Shown: positions 11,327 through 21,713 of the stretch, piece by piece
Layout: each line of letters opens with the position of its first letter
Position numbering within the stretch: position 1 is the first letter of the stretch
DNA from: Haematobia irritans
Lineage: Eukaryota; Arthropoda; Insecta; Diptera; Muscidae
Assembly (NCBI RefSeq): GCF_050003625.1
Contig: NC_134398.1
Coordinates: 113,126,145-113,190,144 of the forward strand
DNA: 64,000 nucleotides
Reading direction: 5' to 3'
Made by a program: the position numbers and the translations under genes
The notes under the pieces: model-generated
What the model was told of the DNA's origin: nothing
Seen by the model: the letters and a program-made list of their open reading frames with translations, nothing else
The model's database searches: none

Positions 11327-12070
11327 CACCCAGAAAAAAATGCTTTCGAAACTAAAGGAAAAAATGTTCATCAATTTAGTTTAGCCATTTTATTTCCATT
11401 AAGTTAAATTTTTTTTGTGAAATAATAAAATTTACTTGTTTCAGTAAAAAAAAAATCCTAAACTGAAAGCAGTCATTAACTAGAATAATGCATGGAATTT
11501 TACTAATACTGTTTTCTCGCTTGGTGTAAGAATTTTCTACTGAACAAGAAAATTTTATCCCCTGATATTTTAGTAAAATTTCTTATAAAATGATAATTTT
11601 GACTTCCTTTATTATAGAAAGCTTATCATACATACGAATAACAAATATTTTAGCTCATTCATACTAAGAAGTATTCAATCCTTTCAAAACTTAAGGAAAT
11701 ACACTTGTTAGAATATATGAAATTCAAAATTATCATTTTATATGAAATTTTACTAAATTTGAGGAAACTTGGTTTTAGTTCGGGTTTTGTTTATTTTTAC
11801 GAATGCTTTGTTATCAGTGAATACAAATTTCTTGTTCAGTAGTAAATTCCTATACAGTAAATTCTTATACGAAGAAAACAGTATTAGTAAAATTCCATGC
11901 CTTATTCTAGTTAATGAACGATTCCTAACTGCTTTCAGTTTAGGATTGTTTTACTGAAACAAGTAAATTTTATTATATCACACAAAAATTTAACTAAATG
12001 GAAATAAAACGGCTAAACCATATTAATGAAATTTTTTTCCTTTAGTTTCGAAGGCACATTTTTCTGGGTG
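11327..12070. mobile_element. Fold-back TIR element, ends CACCCAGAAAAAA
   Basis: The left half (from CACCCAGAAAAAAATGC) and right half (ending ATTTTTCTGGGTG) are long inverted copies of one another, with arms of about 300 bases and a centre near 11700. Both carry the TTTCGAAACTAAAGG and AAGTAAATTTTATTAT blocks. Sequence matches the right end of the element at 1873-3629. Confidence 0.75.
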
Positions 12071-12452
12071 CAAAGTCTTATTCATATGTATGATACGCTT
12101 TCAATAGTAAATGAAATCAGATTTGTCATTTTAGAAAAATTTTACTAAATTTTGAGGAAACCAGGTTTTAGTTCGGGGTTTGTTCATTTTTATAAATGTG
12201 TTGTTATCAGTGAATAAAAATTTATTACTCAGTTGTAAATTATTATACCACGAGAAGAAATCAGTGTTAGTAAAACAACATGCCTTATTCTAGTTAACGA
12301 ACTATTTTAAACTGCTTTCTGTTTAGGATTTTTTTTATTAAAACAAGTAAATTTTATTATTTTACACAAAAATTTAACTTAATGAAAATAAAATGGCTGA
12401 ACTAAATTGATGAACATTTTTCTTTTAGTTTCGAAGGAACTTTTTCTGGGTG
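12071..12452. repeat. Half copy of the CACCCAGAAAAA family
   Basis: Matches the right half of 11327-12070 and ends TTTTTCTGGGTG before TA at 12453-12454. Together with 11327-12070 this makes three related arms in a row. Confidence 0.65.
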
Positions 12453-12624
12453 TACTCCTAGTTCCAAAGATTTTATCTTTACACAAATTATTTCGGTATT
12501 GATTCCAAGCCAAAGAAGCGAAGAATTGAAATAAGGAAAATTAAACTTTTAAGACAAAATTCTCTTTTAAGTTTGAGTTTTGCGTATTTAAGTAGTATGT
12601 ATGTAAGTAGTATTTATTCTTTCT

Positions 12625-13647
12625 TTATTGAATGCAAATTTTACATGTCAATTGTATACTATATATGGAGATTGCATAATGTGCGTAATATTCGTCAACC
12701 ATAGAGTAGTTGTTACCATTCAGATAAAGCATGTCCAATCGAGCCTTCATTATCAATGCTGTTTCATTTTGACTGTATGGTCCATTCAGATATATTACAC
12801 CATTATTGTAATCCAGACGTTTATAAACCCTTGTGCACCAATTGCATTCTCAATTTTTTTTAAGTTTGTTAACCAATCTACACAAAAAAAAAATAAAATA
12901 TGAATTTGTACATAAATTGATACATTTTTAAAAATGTATAGAATCTCCCATGCAATAGATGTACGTTTACGTAATATATTATTGCGTAAATATTTTTTAT
13001 TAAATTATTAAATTTTTAATAATGTACATGGACTGTTTATGAAACTTTACATAATATATCCGAAAATACTGGTTTTCTCTTAGCGTGAGAGAGCCACAAC
13101 ATAGTAGAACTCTCATATGTATACAATACAAGCCGACTATACAAACAATACGAGCGAAAAAACATAACTGTGTTTGATTTGTTCAGTCCAGTTTAAGTCG
13201 GCGTCGTGATCCGAAGATTATTTACTACTGGAAAGGTTGATGAAATAATATAACATTAACCACGCTTCAGTTGCTCATGTTTATAAATAAAATAAAATAC
13301 TATACAGTTATGTTTTTTGCTCGCTGGACTTTATTAATGTAGGGGCCTATTATGTATGATAACAATTTGGGCAAACAAAAACCAAAAGAAAAAAGGAGAA
13401 AGTTACATTTAATATATGACGTTTTTAATATATATTATGTAAAAGTACAATAATATAATATATTCATTAGTAGTCACTCAAAACCAGTATTTTTTTTTAA
13501 ATTATGAACTTTTTTCGTACAATTTATGAATTCCGTGTTTGGAAATTTTTTGTGATCACTATTCATATTATTTTTTTTGTGTGTATGAGTTTCCACCAAT
13601 GTTGAAAAGGTATAGTGCCACATATCTTTAGTAATATTAACTTCCAT
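12625..13647 (-). pseudogene. Unidentified coding remnant split by a TIR element
   Basis: On the minus strand the ATG at 13647 opens MEVNITKDMWHYTFSTLVET. The frame then meets the TIR element 12881-13583. If the element and one TA copy are left out, the same frame resumes and runs to the stop at 12625-12627, with a single internal TGA near 12850. The distal part contains GVIYLNGPYSQNET and LDMLYLNGNNYSMVDEYYAH, not low complexity. The stop codon overlaps an AATAAA signal. About 105 codons in all. I do not recognise the protein. It may be a host gene exon or an old element gene. The same remnant is mirrored at 60560-61582. Confidence 0.4.
12881..13583. mobile_element. TIR element, ends CACAAAAAAAAAATAA
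   Basis: Left end CACAAAAAAAAAATAAAATATG after TA (12879-12880); right end ATTATTTTTTTTGTGTG before TA (13584-13585). Leaving it out restores the reading frame of the remnant 12625-13647, which supports both boundaries. It holds repeated GTACA motifs and an inverted pair around CGAGCGAAAAAACATAAC and GTTATGTTTTTTGCTCG. Confidence 0.7.
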
Positions 13648-14072
13648 ATTCGCTTTGTATATTTACTTCTAGGAAACAAATTTTAATTTATTAATTTTTT
13701 CAGTTTTTTTCTTCATGTGCTATCAAAGTTCTTTGAACAAATTTAACGACAACTTAAATTTCGAAATTCTGAATAGATTTCAAGTAGGAATTATGCTATG
13801 TTTCAAGCAAAAAAAAAAAAAAATAAAATATTGAAAAACATCTCCTATTTTTGAACGCTTATTTACTTTGTAGTCAAGATACAAAATGTTAACAAATTTA
13901 AGGATGATTTCATTAATTTTGAAGAATTTTTCAGAATTTCACATGACAAGTTGACCTTATTCAACATTTCCTTTCATGTTTTTCATGCCATTTTTAAGTC
14001 GAATCACTTAATTACAAGGACAAAACGACTTTATTGAAAGGTTTATCGACTTTTGGATAACATTTATAGCCT
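13586..14072. other. AT-rich noncoding stretch
   Basis: No gene beyond the first codons of the remnant ending at 13647. Part of 13720-14035 resembles 37412-37620 (inverted, around AGTGATTCGACTTAAAA), so it is an old dispersed repeat. Confidence 0.4.
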
Positions 14073-14387
14073 GTTACACGCAAAAAATAATTCTTTCTTC
14101 CCAAACGAAATTTTAGACAATCAAAGAACGTTTCTAATTTACTTTTCGCTGTAAGGAAGTTTATTTGGAAGAAAAGTGTGTACTTTTTGTAATAAACGTT
14201 TATTCTTTTCCACGATGTAAATTACATAAATACTAACTCAAAAAAAAAAAAAAAACAATCTTTACTGGCTAATTGCATGTTCCCTCACATCATTCTCACT
14301 TCCACGAGGTTTTTTAGTTCTTAGCACCTTTTTCTGTTTTACAAACAATCTAGAAGAAATTATTCGATTTTATAAATTTTACCTTTC

Positions 14388-14462
14388 GCCTGGACTGAGA
14401 ATCGAACCGCGGACCATGCAATTTGTAAGCCAACACACTATCCACTGGACTACGTAGTTGTT
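14388..14462 (-). repeat. tRNA-like SINE head a
   Basis: Minus strand shows an A-box-like TAGTCCAGTGGATAGTG and a B box GGTTCGATTCT, the internal RNA polymerase III promoter of tRNA genes. The acceptor ends do not pair and no cloverleaf closes, so this is not a working tRNA gene. Mirrored at 59745-59819. Confidence 0.7.
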
Positions 14463-14568
14463 ATTGTCATCAATAGACATTTATGATTATAAGTTATATT
14501 TATATAGCATAGTTTGCGGCGCCCACGAACCGATTAAACAAACTTTATTTAACAGAAATATACATTTA

Positions 14569-14645
14569 GTTGGGCACCATAGAGCAGTGGTTGGTACGTC
14601 CGCCTTGCATACCAAGGGTCGATACCTGCTTCGACCGAAAACCTA
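14569..14645 (+). repeat. tRNA-like SINE head b
   Basis: Plus strand shows TAGAGCAGTGGTTGGTACG and a weakened B box GGGTCGATACC, followed by CTTCGACCGAAAACC as in the complete SINE at 19598-19949, and a T run. Mirrored at 59562-59638. Confidence 0.7.
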
Positions 14646-14962
14646 AAAGTTTTTTTTTTTAATATATTCAACGTTACATACTTAAATTAAATGTTTACTA
14701 AGAAACTGTAAAATGTGTCTTATTAAAGACTTAAAGTCAGAAAAGTACAATGCTTGATATAAACGAAATGTACTGTGTTGTTCGTTCAAAAATATTTTTT
14801 TTATTGAAAAATAAAAATTTTGTAACAAACGATTTTTTTGGTGATAAAAGTTTAAAATTTTCGAAGAAATTAAAAAAAAACTCTAACAAAAGAAAAACTT
14901 TTTCGGTACATGTTTTCCAAACGTTTTTTTTTTCTTTGCGTATATAGCTGAAAAATTTTTTG

Positions 14963-15046
14963 GTGTTTGGCCGAAACTGGGGTTGAACCCCCAACCCTAT
15001 GTGTGCAAGACAGACATGCTAACCATTGCACCAGGGTTGTCCATGT
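14963..15046 (-). repeat. tRNA-like SINE head c
   Basis: Minus strand shows TGGTGCAATGGTTAGCATG (A box) and GGGTTCAACCC (B box), very close to the head of the SINE at 19598-19949. No paired acceptor stem. Mirrored at 59161-59244. Confidence 0.75.
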
Positions 15047-15173
15047 ACCTATCGTTGGCTTAAATTCGATTATCTCCCTTAAAAATTCCTATGACTCAGA
15101 ATCAATTACAATATGTTTAAATGAAGGTCAGAGTTTTTCAATCCAAGTCGTTTTTTTATTATTTAAGCTTTTA

Positions 15174-15640
15174 TGGTGTAGGCTAGAAGTATACGCGTGA
15201 GAAAAATTTCGCTCACGCATTCCCACGAAGGAACATTTTTACGCACGCAGGAACAACATTTCAAGATACCCCAGGAACTATTCATGCAATACTCATTACA
15301 CGACAATTCTAGTGAACCGAAACAAAGAACATTTTCATAACCTAACCTAAATAATAGCACTAGTAAAAATATGCAGGTATTTTATCGTAAGCGTTAATTT
15401 GATCGTGGACTTCAACTTTATCTTGAACAATAATGTGAATTTTTTCGTGATTGTGACCTTTTGTATTGATCGCGACTTTGAACAAATCTTACTCATTCAC
15501 GAAAAGATTTTCTTTTTCACTCAAATTTATGCGCCAACAATTTTGATTCACGTCCTTTCACGCACTGTCACGTATATTGCTTTGAAGTTTGTTTACAACT
15601 CACATGTTTCACAAGTGTCCTGCGTATTCGTCTAGTGTAG
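15174..15640. repeat. CGTGA/TCACG motif cluster, possible TIR element
   Basis: At least a dozen CGTGA or TCACG pentamers lie between GTGTAGGCTAG near 15176 and CTAGTGTAGC near 15636. The density suggests a subterminal motif array of an element rather than coding. Mirrored in the right arm. Confidence 0.35.
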
Positions 15641-16151
15641 CTTACACTAGTCTTGTGTCGTTCCGGAACGAACTAGTTCCAATGAACGGTTCACTAAATG
15701 GAACGACTGCCACTAGTTCCATCTCTTCTCATCGTTCCTTTTGTCATTTAGTTTTATTTTCAATTTACACTCCATCGTTCCGCGGATCGCAGTTTGATTT
15801 TTTTACTTCTGTTTGAGCTATTTGCCAATTCATTCATTTTGGCGCGTATGTATTTAAATCATGTATATTTAATAGAATCATTAATTCCATTTCAGGCTCT
15901 ACACAAACGACAAAAAAATCTTAATTTCTTGCAATGAATAATTTTGCACAGAGTATAGTATTATTAAATCCAAACATCCATCGAAAGAGTTTGGCTTCCT
16001 GAGTTCTTACTATATTACTATAAACTATTTGAAGTAATTTCACTCAATTTTCCATATTTTTGTATCTTTCAACTGACCACGAACTTCGTTACACAAAGTA
16101 AACAAACAATGTCATGTCTGTCTTTAGTAGATGACAGTGATGACAAATATA

Positions 16152-17608
16152 ACAAGTATATACGGCCGTAAGTTCGGCCAGGCCGAAGCTTATGTACCCT
16201 CCATCATGGATTGCGTAGAAACTTCATCTAAACACTGCCATCCACAATCGAATTACTTAAGTTGCGGTAACGCTTGCCGATGGCAAGGTATCTTAAAACC
16301 TCCTAAAACCATCTTCTAAATTGTATGTAAGTCCATACGTGGTATATATTAAATCAAAAAAGATCGATCCAATACGTATATAATTCAGTTTGACAAAGTA
16401 GACATAAAATTTTGACAAAATTTTCTACAGAAATAAAATTTTAACAAAATTTTCTATAGAAATAAAATTTTCAAAAAATTTTCTACAGAAATAAAAATTT
16501 TGACAAAATTTTCTATAGAAAGAAAATGTTGACAAAAATTTCTACAGAAATAAAAGTTTAACAAAATTTTCTATAGAAATAAACTTTTGACAAAATTTTC
16601 TATAGTAATAAAATCTTGGTAGATTATTTTTGGCTCGAGTGGCAACCATGATTATGAACCGAATAAAATTTGAACAAAATTTTCTATAGAAATAAAATTT
16701 TGACAAAATTTTCTATAGAAATAAAATTTTGACAATGATGAAAATTTTATTATGAACCGAATAAAATTTTAACTAAATTTTCTCTAGAAATAAAATTTTG
16801 AGAAAATTTTCTATAGAAATAAAATTTTGGTAGATTATTTTTGGCTCTAGTGGCAACCATGATTATGTACCGATATGGACCAATTTTTGTGTGATTGGAC
16901 CAATTTTGGTATGGTTGTTAGCGACCATAACTAACACCACGTGCCTAATTTGAACCGGATCGGAATTTTGCTCCTCCAAGAGGCTCCGGAAGTCAAATCT
17001 GGAGAATGTTTTATATGGGGGCTATATATACTTATGGACCGATATGGACCAATTCTGGCACGGTTCTTAAAGATCATATACTAACACCATGTTCCAAATT
17101 ACAACCGGATTGGATGAAATTTGCTTCTCTTGGAGACTTCGCAGGCCAAATCTGGGGATCGGTTTATATGGGGGCTATATATAATTATGAACCGATGTGG
17201 ACCAATTTTTGCATGGTTGTTAGAGACCATATACCAACGCTATATATCAAATTTCAGCCGGATCGGATGAAATATGCTTCTGTTATTGGCTCCACAAGCC
17301 AAATCTGAGGGTCCCTTTATATGGGGGCTATACGTAAAAGTGGACCGATATGGCCCATTTTCAATACCATCCGACCTACATCGATAACAACTACTTGTGC
17401 CAAGTTTCAAGTCGATAGCTTGTTTCGTTCGGAAGTTACCGTGATTTCAACAGACGGACGGACGGACGGACGGACATGCTTAGATCGACTGAGAATTTCA
17501 CCACGACCCAGAATATATATACTTTATGGGGTCTTAGAGCAATATTTCGATGTGTTACAAACGGAATGACAAAGTTAATATACCCCCATCCTATGATGGA
17601 GGGTATAA
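16152..17608 (+). mobile_element. Family A dispersed repeat, copy 2 (complete)
   Basis: Complete from ACAAGTATATACGGCCGTAAG to CCTATGATGGAGGGTATAAA. It holds the 30-base array, about two 154-base units and a short ACGG run, and has no mariner at the CAGAATATATATACTTTATG site. The 5' part is identical to copy 5. The 3' part differs from copy 5 at several bases after 17280. Confidence 0.85.
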
Positions 17609-17741
17609 AAATCCGGAACGAAAAGGAACTATTTGAAGGAACTAGTACCTTTGTACAAAAGGAACGATGAGTCCGAATCACTACAGTGAACGATTTTGCC
17701 CAAGACTAGCTTACACAACTACAAATTTTCCCCAAAGTTAA

Positions 17742-18240
17742 TATGTTCATCAGTTTGGCAACAATGGAACATTGCATGAATGGTTCGCTTGTCTAAATAA
17801 TACCACAGATTTGATTCCACATTTTGCTCTTACTTCTCCCGCTATCAATCTAATTTGAGTGAACGTTCGCCATGTTCGGCAGAGGATCATTGGAGGAATG
17901 AATCGTGATCATAATGCGGCTGCAGTTGACGTGTCATTGTGTATGTGTGGATTATTGGGCGAAAATGTTGCTAATCCCAAGATTCCAGGTATTGAAATCA
18001 ATATTCAATTATCCACATTTTCAACGAGTCTTCTTTATGTTCGTTTGCCAAGATTATTTCTTGGGTTAAAACAAGAAGAGAATGCAAGATGGTTAGAATA
18101 TAATTCAAAAATTGAATTTATATCCAGATGAGGTTGATCTACTGCAGCTCCTTAAAAGAATCGTAAATAATTTGATGAGGAACATGATCAATATTTAGTC
18201 TTACTTGCCAACTGATAGCAATAGTCCAGCCAATAAACTG
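17742..18240 (+). pseudogene. Unidentified coding remnant
   Basis: One plus-strand frame from about 17742 reads FGNNGTLHEWFACLNN, meets a TGA near 17856, and then stays open as a 90-codon stretch to 18131 containing GENVANPKIPGIEINIQ. After a frame change, PDEVDLLQLLKRIVNNLM and DSNSPANKLVDRIKQHP are readable to about 18238. Composition is protein-like, not repeat-like. I do not recognise it. A frameshifted host-gene or retro-copy remnant is the simplest view. Confidence 0.35.
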
Positions 18241-18863
18241 GTCGATAGAATTAAACAACATCCATAGAAACAACATTAGTGGCAATGTTTAAAGATAGTT
18301 TTTTTGGCAATGGAGTCTTGTAAAGATATCGGGAAGCTACCTATTACATTTGTACAAAACAATGCTGCTCTGACATAGCATATGGAATTAGTAAAATTTT
18401 AAATTTAAAAATCGAATTTCGACTTGCCCGAATTTTTGGAAGGTAAAACAAAATAAATAAAAATAAAACAAATAAGAGAAAAAAACTTCATATATCCATA
18501 AGCTTGTTCGCGTACACAACACTTCGGTGAAATCACAAATTATTGCAGTGAGTTGTTCGTTTACTAAATAGTAGCAAAACAAATCCAATTATACACGTTT
18601 GTTCGCCATCTCAATATCTTGCATTCAAGTACCAAGAACGATATAATCGGGCATTTCTAGCTCGAGATATGATTTATTTAGTGAAAATAGGCCGAAAAAC
18701 TTAAAATAACGGGATATCTCTAAAACTGTTCCATAAAAAATTTTAATCTTTATTTTCGAATACAGCAGATCAAAATACATAAGAAAAGTCATGTACATTT
18801 TTAGTGTTACTAGTAATGACTATTGGTTTTATTATTTTTAAATCCCCAGTAAAACTGTCAGCA
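18241..18863. other. Noncoding stretch
   Basis: AT-rich unique-looking sequence with no gene, repeat or RNA signal that I can support. Confidence 0.5.
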
Positions 18864-19266
18864 CACACAAAAAATTATCACCAAAATTGTTTCAATTAAA
18901 CACTTAATTGAACTTGGAAACAGATTCAATTAATATGTTAATTGATTCTGTTAATTATTTAATCAAATCCGAATAAAAACCAATTAAAGAAATGATTGAT
19001 ATTTGTTACGTTTCCAATTAAAATATTAATTGATTCAATCAATTTGTTAATCAATTCGGAAATAATTTTCAATTACAAACGTGATTGAAAATTTTTCTGT
19101 TTCCAATTATACATGTGATTGATCCAATCACCTTTGTGATTGAAATTGAATAATTTTGATCATTGGAAAGAGCGAAAAGAGAACAAGAGAATGGGTATTT
19201 ATTTATGTGTGATGGAGAGATCAGTCTGTGGAAGTAACTCGTACCGAACGGTCGGGTTTTTGTTTT
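18864..19266 (+). repeat. E-family element, left end only
   Basis: Starts CACACAAAAAATTATCACC and carries the dense TTAATTG/CAATTAA and GATTGAAT motif array, then matches 30952-31380 up to GGGTTTTTGTTTTT. It is cut off by the MITE starting at 19268. Confidence 0.8.
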
Positions 19267-19267
19267 T

Positions 19268-20038
19268 AGGTGGGTATTAAGTTCGAGTTTAGCCCAAAGA
19301 TTATCTGAAATAACAAGATGTCTATATGCTTCCTCTTTTTTTCCAATAGGCTCATGAGTTTAGGTCCATACATGTATGAGAGAGTTGGAAAAAAATGGGT
19401 ATGATGTTACGAATTTAAAAGAGAAAAGAAAATGAAGAATTTTCAATTTGGTTAATAGGCTTGTTTCTGCACTCTTTTCATTCAACATTTATGCCAAAAG
19501 AAATTACTTCAAGTAAATTGTGTTTATTTTTTTTTGTTGTGTCTTTATTGGTACTGTATCTTTACAAATTGCATTGCCATACAAGACATAATGACTAGGT
19601 TAGGTTAGGTTAGGTTAGGTGGCAGCCCGATGTATCAGGCTCACTTAGACTATTCAGTCCATTGTGATACCACATTGGTGAACTTCTCCCTTATCACTGA
19701 GTGCTGGCCGATTCCATGTTAGGCTCAATGACAAGGGACCTCCTTTTTATAGCCGAGTCCGAACGGCGTTCCACATTCCAGTGAAACCACTTAGAGAAGC
19801 TTTGAAACCCTCAGAAATGTCACCAGCATTACTGAGGTGGGATAATCCACCGCTGAAAAACTTTTTGGTGTTCGGTCGAAGCAGGAATCGAACCCACGAC
19901 CTTGTGTATGCAAGGCGGGCATGCTAACCATTGCACCACGGTGGCTCCCAGACATAATGACTAATATGGTTTATTTATAATTATATGATGATAAAAATGG
20001 CAATTTTAACGGCTAAACTGGAACTTAATACCCACCTT
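19268..20038. mobile_element. TTAAGTTCGAG-family MITE carrying a SINE
   Basis: Inverted ends GGTGGGTATTAAGTTCGAG (19269) and GGAACTTAATACCCACC (to 20037). The same end motif marks 21279-21711 and remnants at 4888 and 55451. The interior is interrupted by the SINE at 19598-19949. Confidence 0.6.
19598..19949 (-). mobile_element. Complete tRNA-derived SINE with (AACCT)n tail
   Basis: Minus strand begins GGGAGCCACCGTGGTGCAAT, with A box TGGTGCAATGGTTAGCATG and B box GGTTCGATTCC. A roughly 270-base body follows, ending in four AACCT units. The 14-base target duplication AGACATAATGACTA lies at 19584-19597 and 19950-19963. Length 352 bases. RNA polymerase III would transcribe it from the internal boxes; retroposition would depend on a LINE. 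The long duplication and clean tail suggest a fairly young insertion. Confidence 0.92.
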
Positions 20039-20338
20039 AAGATGAAAATCATTAAGAGATGTCTATTACGTTCACTAGTGTTTTTCTGCGTTAAGTTTTG
20101 TTCAGTTTTTCTGAGAAAATATGAATTTTTACTTTACAGTTTTAATTTTGGAAACACGCATGTAGTAGCGGCCAATTCAAAATGTTTCCCTCTTTTAACT
20201 CCTTTATTTGTTGATTGTTGTTTTTGTATCTCTTTTTGTTCGTGTTTTTGTCTAAACGAAAAATTTAAGAGTCACAAATTATTACACATTATTGGTCCCC
20301 CGAACACAGCTATTTACACATATGATTGCTACGAATAC

Positions 20339-20689
20339 CATAGACCAATTAAAATAGAGACATACCTTGATAATTCACCATGGTGTTGTTTATTTGCAGT
20401 GCGCAGTCATTCCACTCAATTGCGCAGTCAAGTGACTCAATTTCTTTTTGGAAAACGAGAATTACCGTACAAATCAGTCAATTTGCATTACAAAACAGAT
20501 GTGGATGTATAGAATTTTACATGTTTTTCCAATATTTGGTGTTTCATCAAAAGAACAAACGAAAGAAACCAAATTAAAGCCAAATTTAAAAATCACTCAA
20601 TTGCAGACGAAAAAGAGCCATCTACGGTGTGCAGACAAACTACAGCGCTGTGAATTCACTTTCGTTGTCTATACCTTCCTTGGTCTATG
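20339..20689. mobile_element. MITE, TIR CATAGACCAA, first of an inverted pair
   Basis: Starts CATAGACCAATTAAA and ends CCTTGGTCTATG. Flanked by CGAATAC at 20332-20338 and 20690-20696. It is an inverted near-copy of the next element. The minus-strand and plus-strand open frames here are not conserved between the two copies. Confidence 0.8.
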
Positions 20690-20696
20690 CGAATAC

Positions 20697-21049
20697 CATA
20701 GACCAAGGAAGGTATAGACATCTCAAGTGAATTCACAGCGCTGTAGTTTGTCTGCACACCGTAGAGGGCTCTTTTACGTCTGAAATGGAGTGATTTTTTA
20801 ATTAGGCTTTAATTTGTTTTCTTTTCTTTGTTTTCTTTATGAAACACCAAATATTGTAAAAGCATATAAAAATTTAAACATCCATACCTTTTTTGTAATG
20901 CAAATTGACTGATTTGTACGGTAATTCTGGTTTTCAAAAAAAGAAATTGAGTCACTTGACTGCGCAATTGAGTGGAAAGACTGCGCACTGCAATTAAACA
21001 AAACCATGGTGAATTATCAAAGTATGTCTCTATATTTAATTGGTCTATG
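20697..21049. mobile_element. MITE, TIR CATAGACCAA, second of an inverted pair
   Basis: Starts CATAGACCAAGGAAGG and ends TTTAATTGGTCTATG, flanked by CGAATAC at 20690-20696 and 21050-21056. With 20339-20689 it forms a hairpin-capable palindrome with arms of about 350 bases and a 7-base centre. A 7-base duplication points to a P- or hAT-like enzyme; the superfamily is not settled. Confidence 0.8.
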
Positions 21050-21074
21050 CGAATACAATTTTAAAGAGGAATTG

Positions 21075-21208
21075 GAGAAAATGTTGCAAAGAAACCTTCC
21101 AACAAGCAAAATAGATAACGAACGTGTGTGAACCTAAAGTCGAGAAAATGTTGCAAAGAAACCTTCCAACAAGCAAAATAGATAACGAACGTGTGTGAAC
21201 CTAAAGTC
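21075..21208 (+). repeat. 67-base perfect tandem duplication
   Basis: The unit starting GAGAAAATGTTGCAAAGAAA occurs at 21075-21141 and again at 21142-21208 without differences that I can see. Non-coding, recent. Confidence 0.9.
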
Positions 21209-21278
21209 GTGCACTTTTATCTAATCAAGAACAAGAGGCAATTTGGACATCTTGTTATAATTACAAAGTCTTTGGTTT

Positions 21279-21711
21279 AAGGTGAGTATTAAGTTCGAGT
21301 TTAGCCGCTAAAATCGTAATTTTTTCACTAAAGTGAAAACTAAATCAGTAAAAAAGACATAAAATTATACATATTTGTTGCAGATTTCATTATAATTTGA
21401 TGGGGGACAGCCCAAAGCACATTTTCACAAAGTTTGTATTCCTTAAAATGGATTATTAAAGAAAAGTAATCGTGCAAAAATGACGATTTTAGCGGCTAAA
21501 CTGGGTATCTTTAGCCGCTAAAATCGTCATTTTTTCATGATTACTTTTCTTTAATAATCAATTTTAAGGAATACAAACTTTGTGAAAAATTGCTTTGGGC
21601 TTTTCCCCATAAGTTATAAAAAAAATTGCAGCAAATATGTATAATTTTATGCCTTTTTCTTACTGATTTAGCTTTCACTTTAGCGATTTTAGCGGCTAAA
21701 CTCGAACTTAG
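21279..21711. mobile_element. Head-to-head dimer of the TTAAGTTCGAG-family MITE
   Basis: The left end reads GGTGAGTATTAAGTTCGAG and the right end ACTCGAACTTAGTAC. In the middle (about 21486-21530) two internal ends meet as GCGGCTAAACTGGGTATC then TTTAGCCGCTAAAATCG. The two halves are inverted copies, each about 215 bases. It directly abuts the E-family element at 21714. Confidence 0.7.
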
Positions 21712-21713
21712 TA

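Larger units (their letters stand above)
14073..14940. mobile_element. Possible TIR element, ends CACGCAAAAAATAA / CGCAAAGAAAAAA
   Basis: The left end follows TA and the right end TTTCTTTGCG precedes TA. A CCCAAACG/CGTTTGG pair lies just inside each end. Two tRNA-like segments lie inside it. Boundaries rest on end similarity only. Confidence 0.4.
10207..17280 (+). repeat. Left arm of a 7.07 kb inverted repeat
   Basis: Every landmark here recurs on the other strand at position 74207 minus its coordinate, from 10207 (paired with 64000, the last base) to about 17280. The constant sum over 7 kb means there is no net insertion or deletion, and the stretches I compared base by base are identical. 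The match breaks at about 17283 (TTATTGG here, TTAGAGG in the mirror). The outer limit is unknown because the right arm leaves the window. Confidence 0.95.

Noticed and set aside
14388..15046. Functional tRNA genes
   Set aside because: A and B boxes are present, but acceptor stems do not pair and the flanks match SINE sequence.
19598..19620. (AGGTT)n as possible insect-type telomeric repeat
   Set aside because: It is the tail of a SINE with a clear 14-base target duplication; only four units. The one at 80-105 is the same tail.
19985..20512. 175-codon ORF across a MITE border
   Set aside because: It runs from the MITE right end through unique AT-rich DNA into the palindromic MITE. Leucine/phenylalanine-rich low-information sequence, no splice or start support.
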